Made by a program: the position numbers and the translations under genes | Notes under the pieces: generated by a model | The model's database searches: none | What the model saw: only the letters and a program-made list of their open reading frames with translations | What the model was told of the DNA's origin: nothing | Origin: Streptomyces sp. NBC_00440 | GTDB lineage: Bacteria > Actinomycetota > Actinomycetes > Streptomycetales > Streptomycetaceae | Assembly: GCF_036014215.1 (NCBI RefSeq) | Contig: NZ_CP107921.1 | Span: 6,631,501 to 6,695,500 of the forward strand | Length of the DNA: 64,000 bases | Reading direction: 5' to 3' | Shown here: positions 24,869-34,343 of the stretch, piece by piece | Layout: each line of letters opens with the position of its first letter | Position numbering within the stretch: the stretch's first letter is position 1

Positions 24869-27001
24869 TCAGGCCGGAACGCTCGCCACACCCTGCGCGA
24901 GGAACGGCTTGCCGTTCACCCGCTGCGACACACCCTCACGGTCCAGGTACGGCGTGATGCCGCCGAGGTGGAAGGGCCAGCCGGCGCCGGTGATCAGGCA
25001 GAGGTCGATGTCCTGGGCCTCGGCCACGACACCCTCGTCCAGCATCAGACCGATCTCCTGCGCCACCGCGTCCAGGACACGGTCCCGGGTCTGCTCGGCG
25101 GAGAGCACCGACGTGCCCTGCTTGAGGAGTGCGGCGACCTCCGGGTCCAGCTCGGGCGTGCCCGACTCGTAGACGTAGAAGCCGCGCTTGCCCGCCTTGA
25201 CGACGGCGGCCAGGTTCTCCGAGACGGTGAAGCGCTCGGGGAAGGCGCGGTGCAGCGTCTCCGAGACGTGCAGACCGATGGCCGGGCCGACCAGTTCGAG
25301 CAGCACCAGCGGGGACATCGGGAGACCGAGCGGCTCCACGGCCTTCTCGGCGACCTCGACGGGGGTGCCCTCGTCGATGACGTTCTGGATCTCGCCCATG
25401 AAGCGGGTGAGGATGCGGTTGACGACGAACGCCGGGGCGTCCTTCACCAGGACCGCGGTCTTCTTCAGCTTCCGCGCCACGCCGAACGCCGTGGCCAGCG
25501 AGGCGTCGTCGGTCTGCTCGCCGCGCACGATCTCCAGGAGCGGCAGGATCGCGACCGGGTTGAAGAAGTGGAAGCCGACGACCCGCTCGGGGTGCTTCAG
25601 CTTCGACGCCATCTCGGAGACCGACAGCGAGGAGGTGTTGGTGGCGAGGATCGCGTGCGCCGGGGCGACCGCCTCGACCTCCGCGAACACCTGCTGCTTG
25701 ACGCCGATCTCCTCGAAGACCGCCTCGATGATGAAGTCGGCGTCCGCGAAGCCCTCGGCCTTGTCGAGTACACCGCTCACCAGAGCCTTGAGGCGGTTGG
25801 CCTTGTCCTGGTTGATACGGGACTTCAGCAGCAGCTTGTCGATCTCGGCGTGCACATAGCCCACACCCTTGTCGACGCGCTCCTGGTCGATGTCGGTGAG
25901 CACCACCGGCACTTCGAGGCGGCGCAGGAAGAGCAGCGCCAGCTGCGAGGCCATCAGACCGGCGCCGACGACGCCGACCTTGGTGACCGGGCGCGCCAGG
26001 TTCTTGTCCGGGGCGCCGGCCGGGCGCTTGGCACGCTTCTGGACCAGGTTGAACGCGTAGATGCCGCTGCGGAGTTCGCCGCCCATGATCAGGTCGGCCA
26101 GCGCCTGGTCCTCGGAGTCGAAGCCCCGGTCCAGGTCGCCGTCCTTGGCGGCGGCGATGATGTCCAGCGCGCGGTAGGCGGCCGGGGCCGCGCCGTGCAC
26201 CTTCGAGTCGGCGATGGCCCGGCCGCGCGCGACCGCAGCGTCCCAGGCGTCGCCGCGGTCGATCTCCGGGCGTACGACCTCGATCTCGCCGCGCAGGACG
26301 GCGGAGGTCCAGATCAGCGACTGCTCCAGGAAGTCCGCGCCCTCGAAGATCGCGTCGGCGATCCCCAGCTCGTAGACCTGCTTGCCCTTCAACTGACGGT
26401 TCTGGTTCAGCGAGTTCTCGATGATGACCGAGACCGCGCGGTCCGCGCCGATCAGGTTGGGGAGCAGCGCGCAGCCGCCCCAGCCCGGTACCAGGCCGAG
26501 GAAGACCTCGGGGAGCGCGAAGGCGGGCAGCGACTTGGTCACCGTGCGGTACGCGCAGTGCAGACCGACCTCGACGCCACCGCCCATCGCGGCGCCGTTG
26601 TAGTACGCGAAGGTGGGGACGGCCAGCGTGGACAGCCGTTTGAAGACGTCGTGGCCGCCCTTGCCGATGGCGAGCGCGTCCGAGTGGTTCTTCAGCAGCT
26701 CGACGCCCTTGAGGTCGGCGCCGACCGCGAAGATGAACGGCTTGCCGGTGATTCCTACACCGACGACCGTGCCCTCGGCGGCCTCCTTCTCGACCTGGTC
26801 GATGGCGGCGTCGAGGTTCGCCAGCGACTGCGGGCCGAAGGTGGTCGGCTTGGTGTGGTCCAGGCCGTTGTCGAGCGTGATCAGCGCGAACCTGCCCGCG
26901 CCGCCCGGCAGTTCGAGGTGGCGTACGTGCGCCTGTGTGACGACCTCGCCGGGGAACAGCTCGGCCGCGCCCTTCAGGAGATCGGAGGTGGTGGTGCTCA
27001 C
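24869..27001 (-). CDS. fadB: Fatty-acid oxidation complex alpha subunit (enoyl-CoA hydratase / 3-hydroxyacyl-CoA dehydrogenase)
   Basis: Bifunctional beta-oxidation enzyme, 710 aa. The hydratase/isomerase domain (about 1-300) shows GADLKGVE, GAAMGGGVEVGLH and PEVFLGLVPGWGG, carrying both catalytic Glu residues. The dehydrogenase part begins near residue 330 with the NAD motif VGVVGAGLMAS, contains LATNTSSLS and the catalytic-His segment VGFHFFNPV, and ends with the C-terminal dehydrogenase repeat. The GTG start overlaps the stop of the upstream thiolase gene by four bases, giving a thiolase-FadB operon. Gene symbol by analogy with the E. coli fadB. Confidence 0.93.
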   Translation of the reverse strand: MSTTTSDLLKGAAELFPGEVVTQAHVRHLELPGGAGRFALITLDNGLDHTKPTTFGPQSLANLDAAIDQVEKEAAEGTVVGVGITGKPFIFAVGADLKGVELLKNHSDALAIGKGGHDVFKRLSTLAVPTFAYYNGAAMGGGVEVGLHCAYRTVTKSLPAFALPEVFLGLVPGWGGCALLPNLIGADRAVSVIIENSLNQNRQLKGKQVYELGIADAIFEGADFLEQSLIWTSAVLRGEIEVVRPEIDRGDAWDAAVARGRAIADSKVHGAAPAAYRALDIIAAAKDGDLDRGFDSEDQALADLIMGGELRSGIYAFNLVQKRAKRPAGAPDKNLARPVTKVGVVGAGLMASQLALLFLRRLEVPVVLTDIDQERVDKGVGYVHAEIDKLLLKSRINQDKANRLKALVSGVLDKAEGFADADFIIEAVFEEIGVKQQVFAEVEAVAPAHAILATNTSSLSVSEMASKLKHPERVVGFHFFNPVAILPLLEIVRGEQTDDASLATAFGVARKLKKTAVLVKDAPAFVVNRILTRFMGEIQNVIDEGTPVEVAEKAVEPLGLPMSPLVLLELVGPAIGLHVSETLHRAFPERFTVSENLAAVVKAGKRGFYVYESGTPELDPEVAALLKQGTSVLSAEQTRDRVLDAVAQEIGLMLDEGVVAEAQDIDLCLITGAGWPFHLGGITPYLDREGVSQRVNGKPFLAQGVASVPA

Positions 27002-28227
27002 TTGGTGCCTCCGGCGGTGGTGTCGAAGTGAGGGTTCTCCCAGATGACCGAGGCACCCATGCCGAAGCCGACACACATCGTGGTCAGGCCGTAGCGGACC
27101 TGCGGCTGCTCCTCGAACTGCCGCGCCAGCTGCGTCATCAGACGCACACCGGAGGAGGCGAGGGGGTGGCCGAAGGCGATGGCGCCGCCGTACTGGTTGA
27201 CGCGCGCGTCGTCGTCGGCGATGCCGTAGTGCTCCAGGAACGCGAGCACCTGGACGGCGAAGGCCTCGTTGATCTCGAAGAGGCCGATGTCGTCGATGGA
27301 GAGACCCGCCTTGGCGAGGGCCTTCTCGGTCGACGGGATCGGGCCGTAGCCCATGACCTCCGGCTCGACGCCCGCGTACGCGTAGGACACCAGGCGCATC
27401 TTGACCGGCAGCCCGAGCTCGCGCGCGGTCTCCTCGGACGCGAGCAGCGAGGCGGTGGCGCCGTCGTTGAGCCCTGCGGCGTTGCCCGCGGTGACCCGGC
27501 CGTGCGCCCGGAACGGCGTCTTGAGGCCGGCGAGCGACTCCATGCTGGTGCCGGGGCGCATCGGCTCGTCGGCGGTCGCCAGACCCCAGCCGGTCTCCCC
27601 GGCCTCCGGGTTGGTCCTGCGCACCGACACGGGCACCAGGTCCTGCTGGATCTTGCCGTTGGCGTACGCCTTGGCGGCCTTCTCCTGCGAGCGCACGGCG
27701 TACTCGTCCGTGCGCTGCTTGGTGATCGTGGGGTAGCGGTCGTGCAGGTTCTCCGCGGTCATGCCCATGAAGAGGGCGGACTCGTCGACCAGCTTCTCGG
27801 AGACGAACCGGGGGTTGGGGTCGACGCCCTCACCCATCGGGTGGCGTCCCATGTGCTCGACACCGCCCGCGAGGACGATGTCGTACGCGCCGAAGGCGAT
27901 CGAGCCGGCGGTCGCCGTCACGGCGGTCATCGCGCCCGCGCACATGCGGTCGACGGAGAAGCCGGGCACCGACTGCGGCAGCCCGGCCAGAATGCCCGCG
28001 GTGCGCCCGAGGGTCAGGCCCTGGTCGCCGATCTGCGTGGTCGCCGCGATGGCCACCTCGTCGATCTTCGCGGGGTCCAGATCCGGGTTGCGGCGCAGCA
28101 GCTCCCGGATCGCCTTCACGACGAGATCGTCGGCGCGGGTCTCGTGGTAGATGCCCTTCGGGCCCGCCTTGCCGAACGGGGTGCGGACGCCGTCGACGAA
28201 GACGACGTCCCGGATGGTACGAGGCAC
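26998..28227 (-). CDS. fadA: Acetyl-CoA acyltransferase (3-ketoacyl-CoA thiolase)
   Basis: Last step of beta-oxidation: CoA-dependent cleavage of 3-ketoacyl-CoA. 409 aa, normal family length. The three thiolase signatures are intact: active-site Cys in VDRMCAGAMTAV, NEAFAVQVL with GGAIAFGHPLASSG (His), and the second Cys in TTMCVGFGMG. GTG start with GGAGGAGAG 7 bases upstream. First gene of a two-gene operon with the FadB-like gene, overlapping it by four bases. Confidence 0.94.
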   Translation of the reverse strand: MPRTIRDVVFVDGVRTPFGKAGPKGIYHETRADDLVVKAIRELLRRNPDLDPAKIDEVAIAATTQIGDQGLTLGRTAGILAGLPQSVPGFSVDRMCAGAMTAVTATAGSIAFGAYDIVLAGGVEHMGRHPMGEGVDPNPRFVSEKLVDESALFMGMTAENLHDRYPTITKQRTDEYAVRSQEKAAKAYANGKIQQDLVPVSVRRTNPEAGETGWGLATADEPMRPGTSMESLAGLKTPFRAHGRVTAGNAAGLNDGATASLLASEETARELGLPVKMRLVSYAYAGVEPEVMGYGPIPSTEKALAKAGLSIDDIGLFEINEAFAVQVLAFLEHYGIADDDARVNQYGGAIAFGHPLASSGVRLMTQLARQFEEQPQVRYGLTTMCVGFGMGASVIWENPHFDTTAGGTK

Positions 28228-28353
28228 GATGGCTCTCCTCCAGGGTGCGGGATGGCACTGCTGCTGCGGGCGCGCCGGAGCGCGCTGCACAAGGCCATGC
28301 TACCCACGGGTAACCATGCTGCCCAGTCCCTGGGCCGGGAGCGTCGTAGGTCA

Positions 28354-28391
28354 CACGCCGGGCGGGCCCGCGAACGGGCCCGCCCGGCGTG
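28354..28391 (-). terminator. Strong terminator of the GH35 gene
   Basis: A perfect 17-bp stem (CACGCCGGGCGGGCCCG and its complement) around a CGAA tetraloop, 17 bases downstream of the GH35 stop codon. Confidence 0.85.
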
Positions 28392-28408
28392 CCCGGGTGC
28401 CGGTGCGC

Positions 28409-31400
28409 TCAGCCCGTACAGCTCACCGAAGCGTTCCCCCAGTCGCCGTGGTCGAGCCCGTTGCCGTCCCCGCCGTCCCCGACGACCAAATCCACCACCT
28501 GGGCGCCCGACACATCCGCGTCGAGCGCCACGGCCGCCTGCTTCCCCTTGAGTACCGGGGTGGTGGCGACCTGTTTCCCGTCGGCCAGCACCGTGAAGGT
28601 CACCGAGCCGCCGCCGTTCGTCTCGTCGTCCACCCCGGCCGACGCGGTGAACCGGGTGCAGGCCCCGCCCAGATAGGCGGTGATGTCGCTGTCGGCGTTC
28701 GTCCCGATGCCCTTCGCGTACGCAGTGCCCGCGACGGACATCGGTCTGCCGTCCCCTGCGGCCTCCTCGCCGTTGGAGGTGTCGCGCTCCACCGGACCCC
28801 ATCCGTTGGTGGCGGTGAAGTCCAGGGCGGCGAGGTCGTGTTTCCCCGCCCCCGGCGCGGGCGGCGGCGACGCCACACTCACCGCGGCTGCCGCCGAGCC
28901 ACGACCCGAGTACCGGGCCGCCGCCGACAGCACGGCCGACCACGGCTGCGAGCCCTCGGGAGCCGTGACCCGCCAGCTGCGCGTCACCGTCCGCCCGGCC
29001 CGCACGTCGCCCAGCGGCTGTCGCAGCGCCGTGTCCGCCTTCCAGCCCTCGGGCAGCCGCAGCTCCAGCGCGGCGTCGCGCGCGGTCTTCGCGCGCGGCG
29101 TGAAGGAGGCGGTCACCGAACCCGAGCCACCGCGCCCGACGGTGTCCGGCGCGGTGATCCGTACATCCGCACTCGCCTTCGGGTCGTGGTTGACCGCGGC
29201 CGACCACCCCGGCGACGAGATGTCGCCGTACCGCAGCGGCGTCGTGTGGTTCCCGTACTGCTGGAGCGAGACCTTGCCGAGCCCGTCGCCCGCGGTGTCC
29301 TCACCGATGACGGCGACGGCGACCGTGTTGTGCCCATCGGTGCGGAGCATCCCCGGCTGCACCGGGAAACTGGTCTGCGGCCCCAGGTCGTTGATGTAGA
29401 GGCCCACCATCCAGCCGTTGACGTACACCAGAGCCCGGTAGTTCTTCGCCTTGTCGTCGGAGAAGGTCAGCCCCATCGGGACGTCCTGGTCCTTCGGCAG
29501 CCGCAGGTCGAAGCCCGTGCGGTACCAGGAGACGCCCGGTGCGCCCTTGCGGGTGTCCGGCAGTGAGACGTCCGGCCACCCGGCGTCCGGGTAGCCGGGC
29601 AGGTGCATGCCCTGGCGTTCGCCGTACAGACCACCGGTGTTGAGCGGGCCGCGCACCGGGTCGACCAGGTTCTCGCCGCCGAGTGCGCCCTGGATCCGCC
29701 AGCCGATCTGCCGCGCCGAGCCCACCAGACGTACCGATGTCAGACCGCGCGGCTGCTTGTGGCCGTCGTCCGCCGACCAGTCCTGCTCGTGCGCCATGTC
29801 CGCGGCCAGCACGGCGAGCACATTGTCCTCGCCGGGTTTCAGCGTGCCCGGCGGGACGGTGAAGGTATGCGTGGCGGAGTCCGAGCTGCCGAGGTAGTGG
29901 CCGTTGAGCCAGGCCAGATACGAACCGCCCTTCCCCGTACTGGCGTTGACCTGTACGGCGCTCTCCGTGCCGGTGGCCGAGAAGTGCCCCCGGTACCAGA
30001 CGGAGCCCGCGTGGAAGCCGTAGCCGTCGGCCGCAAGCGCCTGCCCGCCGGCGGCCCGCCAGGCGGCGTCGTCGAAGCCGGGCTGCGCCTCCGGGGTCTC
30101 GCGCTGGAACTTCCACTTCCCGAGCGTCGGCAGGGTGACCGGCTTCGGCCCGGGGAGCGCGGCGCCTGTGGTGTTCAGTGCGCCCTTGGCGGGGTGCCCG
30201 TTCCAGCTCACGGCGGTGGCGGGGGCGCCGGTGATGACGTTCAGCTGGGACGCCTTGCCGGTGTCGCCCGTCAGCTTCAGCACGCCGTTCGCGTACGCAC
30301 TGGTGCGCAGCAGTTCGGGACCGGCGGCCAGCACCGGGCCCTGCGGGGTGTCGAGCCGCCAGTAGGTGTCGGCGGTCGCGTCGTCGGCGAGCAGGAGCAG
30401 CAGCGGCGTCTTCGCACCGGGCGGGGTGATCAGCACCTGCGCGAGCCCGTCGTGCCGGTAGTCGAGACGCAGGTCGCCCGTGGCCGGGTCCCAGCTCTGC
30501 TTCACCGTCCCGCCGGTCACCTTGACGTCCGGCTTCGCGGCGTACCGCAGCACGGTCTCGCCGTCCTGGCTGTGCCGTCCGTACAGCAGCGCCACATCAC
30601 GCTGTCCGAAGGTCCCGTGCGTCATCAGCTCCGACGTCGAGTACCGCAGCTGCTGGTGGTCCATGGCGTAGTCGGAGACCAGCAGCTTGGAGTCGCGCCC
30701 GTCGACGGTCAGCGCGGTCCCCGGCTCCTGCGGCACCGAGGGATAGCCGCCGAGCGCCAGATGCGTGGTGTCCTTCGCCTTGTCGTTGACGTCCTTGTGG
30801 CGTACGACGGTGATCGTCGTCCCGTCGTCGGGGTTGCGCCGGTCGCGGCGCTGCACCGCGGAGTTCTCCGGCGCGGCAGCCGTCAGCGGCTCGGTCTTCG
30901 TCATCGGTGCGAGCGACTGCACGAGGTAGCCCAGCCGTTTGTCGGTCAGGTACTTCTCGCCGAGCTGCCGGTCCTCCTGGATCGGCGCGCCGTAGTCGTA
31001 CGAGCTGTAGACCGCGCTCGGTGAGGGCAGCCAGCCCCAGGAGGTGCCGCCGTACGCCATGTAGAAGTTCTGCATGGTGGCGCCGGAGGCGATGTTGTTC
31101 TCGTACGCGGCCTTTTCGAAGTCACCGTCGGTCAGCTGCCGGCACTTGTCGTAGCCGGGCCCGCCCCAGGGGTCGAACGAACCGCCCTGGAATTCGGCCA
31201 GAAATAGCGGTTGCCCAGCCGTCTTCGCACCGGAGAAATCGGGCAGTCCACTCCACTTGTCCGGACTTGAGCAGTTGAAGCCCTGGGGGTACGAATCGTG
31301 CCCGTCGATGTCCAGTTCCTTGGCGAAGACGCCGTTGTGGTTGCCGGTCAGCGGGACGGTGATGCCGTCGGCGCGCGCCTTGTCCGCCAGGTGCTGGATG

Positions 31401-32065
31401 TAGGCGTGGCCGTCGGGGGTGTCCTGGTAGTACTCGTTCTCGACCTGGTAGGCGATCACCGGGCCGGTGCCGTTGGTCAGCTGGTGCCTGGCGATGATGG
31501 GGTCGATCTTCGACAGCCACTCGTCGGCCGCCGCCAGATAGTCGGGCGCGGTCGTACGGGCCTTGCCCTTCTGCTGGGTGAGCCAGCCGGGGAAGCCGCC
31601 ACCGTCCGTCTCCGCGTTGATGTACGGGCCGGGGCGGGCGATGACGTAGATGCCCGCTTCCTGGGCGATGTCGAGGAGCTTGTCGACGTCGCGGATCCCC
31701 TTGAAGTCGTAGACGCCGGGCTTGGGGGAGTGGAAGTCCCAGTCGAAGTAGATGGACGCGGCGTTGAAACCGCCCGCCTTCATCTTCTGCAGGACGTCGC
31801 GCCAGGCGTCGGGGCTGGGCAGCCGCCAGTAGTGGAACTCGCCGGACCAGATGTTCAGCGGTTTGCCGTCGATGGTCAGGGCGGTGTCGTTGTGTCCGAC
31901 GGTGTGGGCGGTGGGGTGTGCGACGGCCCTGGCTCCGGCGGGGTGTGCGGCGTCCCGTGCGGGCCGCTCCGCCCCCGCGGCCGGGGTGAGCGCACCGGCG
32001 CTGAGCGCCAGCACGGCGAGTGCGGCGGTGAGGGGGCGTCTCAACAGGTTCAATGGCGTGTGCAT
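28409..32065 (-). CDS. Secreted GH35 beta-galactosidase, multidomain
   Basis: 1218-residue exported glycosidase. A Sec signal peptide (residues 1-31, ending AAGA) is followed by the GH35 TIM barrel (about 55-385): LNIWSGEFHYWRLP, YVIARPGPYINAE, acid/base Glu in YQVENEYYQD and nucleophile Glu in FLAEFQGG. Beta-sandwich domains follow (jelly-roll blocks with WYRGHF and WYRTGF), then an NPCBM-like carbohydrate-binding domain at the C-terminus (about 1060-1218, ending NASVSCTG with a Cys pair). It releases terminal galactose from plant or other galactosides outside the cell. AGGA lies 7 bases before the ATG. It sits alone between housekeeping operons and looks like a lineage-specific insertion. 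Confidence 0.9.
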   Translation of the reverse strand: MHTPLNLLRRPLTAALAVLALSAGALTPAAGAERPARDAAHPAGARAVAHPTAHTVGHNDTALTIDGKPLNIWSGEFHYWRLPSPDAWRDVLQKMKAGGFNAASIYFDWDFHSPKPGVYDFKGIRDVDKLLDIAQEAGIYVIARPGPYINAETDGGGFPGWLTQQKGKARTTAPDYLAAADEWLSKIDPIIARHQLTNGTGPVIAYQVENEYYQDTPDGHAYIQHLADKARADGITVPLTGNHNGVFAKELDIDGHDSYPQGFNCSSPDKWSGLPDFSGAKTAGQPLFLAEFQGGSFDPWGGPGYDKCRQLTDGDFEKAAYENNIASGATMQNFYMAYGGTSWGWLPSPSAVYSSYDYGAPIQEDRQLGEKYLTDKRLGYLVQSLAPMTKTEPLTAAAPENSAVQRRDRRNPDDGTTITVVRHKDVNDKAKDTTHLALGGYPSVPQEPGTALTVDGRDSKLLVSDYAMDHQQLRYSTSELMTHGTFGQRDVALLYGRHSQDGETVLRYAAKPDVKVTGGTVKQSWDPATGDLRLDYRHDGLAQVLITPPGAKTPLLLLLADDATADTYWRLDTPQGPVLAAGPELLRTSAYANGVLKLTGDTGKASQLNVITGAPATAVSWNGHPAKGALNTTGAALPGPKPVTLPTLGKWKFQRETPEAQPGFDDAAWRAAGGQALAADGYGFHAGSVWYRGHFSATGTESAVQVNASTGKGGSYLAWLNGHYLGSSDSATHTFTVPPGTLKPGEDNVLAVLAADMAHEQDWSADDGHKQPRGLTSVRLVGSARQIGWRIQGALGGENLVDPVRGPLNTGGLYGERQGMHLPGYPDAGWPDVSLPDTRKGAPGVSWYRTGFDLRLPKDQDVPMGLTFSDDKAKNYRALVYVNGWMVGLYINDLGPQTSFPVQPGMLRTDGHNTVAVAVIGEDTAGDGLGKVSLQQYGNHTTPLRYGDISSPGWSAAVNHDPKASADVRITAPDTVGRGGSGSVTASFTPRAKTARDAALELRLPEGWKADTALRQPLGDVRAGRTVTRSWRVTAPEGSQPWSAVLSAAARYSGRGSAAAAVSVASPPPAPGAGKHDLAALDFTATNGWGPVERDTSNGEEAAGDGRPMSVAGTAYAKGIGTNADSDITAYLGGACTRFTASAGVDDETNGGGSVTFTVLADGKQVATTPVLKGKQAAVALDADVSGAQVVDLVVGDGGDGNGLDHGDWGNASVSCTG

Positions 32066-32083
32066 GTCATTCCTGCGCCTTCA

Positions 32084-32117
32084 GTCGCATGGGCATGCTG
32101 AAAGAATCTGATGCGAC
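32084..32117. promoter_or_regulatory. GTCGCAT-N20-ATGCGAC inverted repeat upstream of GH35 gene
   Basis: Seven-base arms at 32084-32090 and 32111-32117 are exact complements, 19-52 bases before the GH35 start. This may be the operator of the galactosidase gene or a 5' leader hairpin. Confidence 0.4.
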
Positions 32118-32170
32118 GCACAGCCTAAAGCTGTTGGTCCGTGTTGGATACGGTCCGGTCTTGGTGTTTT

Positions 32171-32202
32171 CCGGGTCTGCGGCGGGGCTGCCGCAGACCC
32201 GG
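32171..32202 (-). terminator. Terminator of the RNase D gene
   Basis: CCGGGTCTGCGGC pairs perfectly with GCCGCAGACCCGG (13 bp, 6-base loop), 4 bases after the RNase D stop on the minus strand. Confidence 0.82.
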
Positions 32203-32206
32203 GATG

Positions 32207-33490
32207 TCAGTTCTGGCCCGGCGGGTCCTGGACCGCGGCCGTCAGCAGCGGAGCGACCTGCTCGATCTGCCAGTTCCGGGCGCCGAGCTCGGCGAGCACG
32301 GCTGAGACCTTCTCCGCCGTCCGCTCCCGCGGCGGCTCCCAGCACACCCGGCGCACGGTGTCGGGGGTCATCAGATTCTCCTGCGGCATGTTCAGCTCGT
32401 CGGCGAGGGCCGACACGGCCGCGCGCGCCGCGGAGAGCCGGGCGGCGGCCGCCGGGTCCTTGTCCGCCCAGGCGCGGGGCGGCGGCGGGCCGGCCACCTG
32501 CTGGCCCGGCTGCGGAAGCGCGGTGTCGGGGAGCGCCTTGGCCCGGTCGACGGCCGCCTGCCACTGCTCCAGCTGGCGCTTGCCCATGCGGTGGCCGAAA
32601 CCGGGCAGCGCGGTGAGCTCCTGGAGATTCACCGGGAGGCCCAGGGCGGCCTCGACGATCGCACCGTCCCCGAGGACCTTCCCGGGGGAGACGTCCCGCC
32701 GCTGCGCCACCGCGTCGCGGGTGTTCCACAGCTCCCGTACCACCGCCATCTGACGGCGCCTGCGCACCTTGTGCATCCCGGACGTACGGCGCCAGGGGTC
32801 CTTGCGCGGCGGGGCGGGCGGTGCCGATGCGATGGCGTCGAACTCCTCCATCGCCCAGCCCAGCTTCCCCTGCCGGTCCAGCTCCTCCTCCAGGGCGTCC
32901 CGGAGATCGACCAGCAGCTCCACGTCGAGCGCGGCGTAGCGCAGCCACGGCTCGGGCAGCGGGCGGGTCGACCAGTCGACCGCCGAGTGGCCCTTCTCCA
33001 GCGTGAAGCCCAGCACGCTCTCGACCATCGCGCCGAGGCCGACCCGCGGGAAGCCGGCCAGTCGCCCGGCCAGCTCGGTGTCGAAGATCCGGGTGGGAAT
33101 CATGCCTATTTCCCGCAGGCACGGGAGGTCCTGGGTCGCGGCGTGCAGCACCCACTCGGCGTCGGAGATGGCCGCGCCGAGCGAGGAGAGGTCGGGGCAG
33201 CCCACCGGATCGACGAGGGCGCTGCCCGCGCCCTCGCGGCGCAGCTGCACCAGATACGCGCGCTGTCCGTAGCGGTAGCCGGACGCGCGCTCGGCGTCGA
33301 CGGCGACAGGCCCCGTCCCCGCGGCGAACGCCGCCACGACGGCGGCCAGTGCTTCATCGGTGGCAACCACCGGCGGAATGCCCTCGCGGGGCTCCAGCAA
33401 GGGGATCGGCGCCTGTTCGACGTCGTCCGGGGGAGCGCCCCCAGTGGTTCGCAGTGCTGTCTCTGCTGCGGTCTCTTGAGCGTCGGTCAC
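32207..33490 (-). CDS. rnd: Ribonuclease D family 3'-5' exonuclease with HRDC domain
   Basis: 427-residue DEDD exonuclease. Residues about 45-215 form the exonuclease domain: VAVDAERASG supplies the first Asp-Glu pair, VLHAATQDLPCL the second motif and YAALDVELLVDL the last. An HRDC nucleic-acid-binding domain follows (about 250-330, ALPGFGHRMGKRQLEQW). RNase D enzymes trim tRNA and other structured RNA 3' ends. The GTG at 33490 has a poor ribosome site. It is downstream of whiI and separated from it by a strong terminator. Confidence 0.88.
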   Translation of the reverse strand: MTDAQETAAETALRTTGGAPPDDVEQAPIPLLEPREGIPPVVATDEALAAVVAAFAAGTGPVAVDAERASGYRYGQRAYLVQLRREGAGSALVDPVGCPDLSSLGAAISDAEWVLHAATQDLPCLREIGMIPTRIFDTELAGRLAGFPRVGLGAMVESVLGFTLEKGHSAVDWSTRPLPEPWLRYAALDVELLVDLRDALEEELDRQGKLGWAMEEFDAIASAPPAPPRKDPWRRTSGMHKVRRRRQMAVVRELWNTRDAVAQRRDVSPGKVLGDGAIVEAALGLPVNLQELTALPGFGHRMGKRQLEQWQAAVDRAKALPDTALPQPGQQVAGPPPPRAWADKDPAAAARLSAARAAVSALADELNMPQENLMTPDTVRRVCWEPPRERTAEKVSAVLAELGARNWQIEQVAPLLTAAVQDPPGQN

Positions 33491-33514
33491 CCGTCAAGGG
33501 TATCGGTGAACGCA

Positions 33515-33552
33515 CAGCACCCGCCGACGTAACGCTGCGTCGGCGGGTGCTG
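33515..33552 (-). terminator. Terminator of whiI
   Basis: A perfect 15-bp stem (CAGCACCCGCCGACG and its complement) with an 8-base loop, 56 bases downstream of the whiI stop. It insulates the RNase D gene from the sporulation promoter. Confidence 0.82.
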
Positions 33553-33608
33553 AGGGGGCTGAAACCAGTCAGTGCCGTGTCGTGGCCGGCCCTGTCGGAC
33601 GGGTCACG

Positions 33609-34265
33609 TCAGTGGATGATTCCGGTACGGAGTGCCACCGCGACCATCCCGGCCCGGTCACCCGTGCCGAGCTTGCGCGCGATGCGGGCGAGGTGGCTCT
33701 TGACGGTCAGGGCCGAGAGCCCCATGGAGACGCCGATGGCCTTGTTGGACTGGCCTTCGGCGACCAGCCGCAGCACTTCGACCTCACGGCCGGAGAGCTC
33801 GCGGTAGCCGCCCGGGTGGCTCGGGGTGCCCGGGGGGCGGCGCTGCATCCGGGCGGCGCCGATGGGTGCGGCGCCGGGCCGGGTCGGGTGGCCGATGTTG
33901 TTGCGGGTGCCGGTGACGACATAGCCCTTGACGCCGCCCGCGAGGGCGTTGCGCACGGCGCCGATGTCGTCGGCGGCGGAGAGGGCCAGACCGTTGGGCC
34001 AGCCTGCGGCCCGGGTCTCGGACAGCAGGGTCAGCCCGGAACCGTCGGGCAGGTGGACGTCGGCCACGCAGATGTCACGTGGTTTGCCGACGCGGGGACG
34101 CGCCTCCGCGATGGACGACGCCTCGATGACGTCACGTACTCCAAGGGCCCACAGATGGCGGGTGACGGTGGAGCGGACGCGTGGGTCGGCCACGACGACC
34201 ATGGCCGTCGGCTTGTTCGGGCGGTAGGCGACCAGGCTTGCGGGCTGCTCAAGGAGAACGGACAC
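33609..34265 (-). CDS. whiI: Atypical response regulator WhiI, sporulation control
   Basis: 218-residue NarL/FixJ-type regulator. The receiver domain (about 18-115) is atypical: the usual Asp-Asp pair reads VVVADP, the phospho-acceptor position is kept (CVADVHLPDGSG), and the conserved Lys after GYV is absent (GYVVTGT). The LuxR helix-turn-helix (about 155-215) is intact: ELSGREVEVLRLVAEGQSN, LTVKSHLARIARKL. Sequence and position (next to hemE, as SCO6029) match WhiI, which in S. coelicolor acts with BldM in late sporulation. GTG start with AGGAGG 5 bases upstream. A WhiG-like promoter lies at 34344-34372. There is no adjacent sensor kinase. Confidence 0.9.
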   Translation of the reverse strand: MSVLLEQPASLVAYRPNKPTAMVVVADPRVRSTVTRHLWALGVRDVIEASSIAEARPRVGKPRDICVADVHLPDGSGLTLLSETRAAGWPNGLALSAADDIGAVRNALAGGVKGYVVTGTRNNIGHPTRPGAAPIGAARMQRRPPGTPSHPGGYRELSGREVEVLRLVAEGQSNKAIGVSMGLSALTVKSHLARIARKLGTGDRAGMVAVALRTGIIH

Positions 34266-34343
34266 CAGGCCTCCTGGGAAGGTGCGGAACGAACGCCGGC
34301 CGGGGGAAGAGCCGGGGCGAACCGTGCTTGAAGGGTCACAGAC

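Noticed and set aside
24767..27031. 754-residue plus-strand frame opposite the FadB-like gene
   Set aside because: Translation is Leu/Arg/Gly/Asp repeats without any motif; the minus-strand frame contains both complete enzyme domains.
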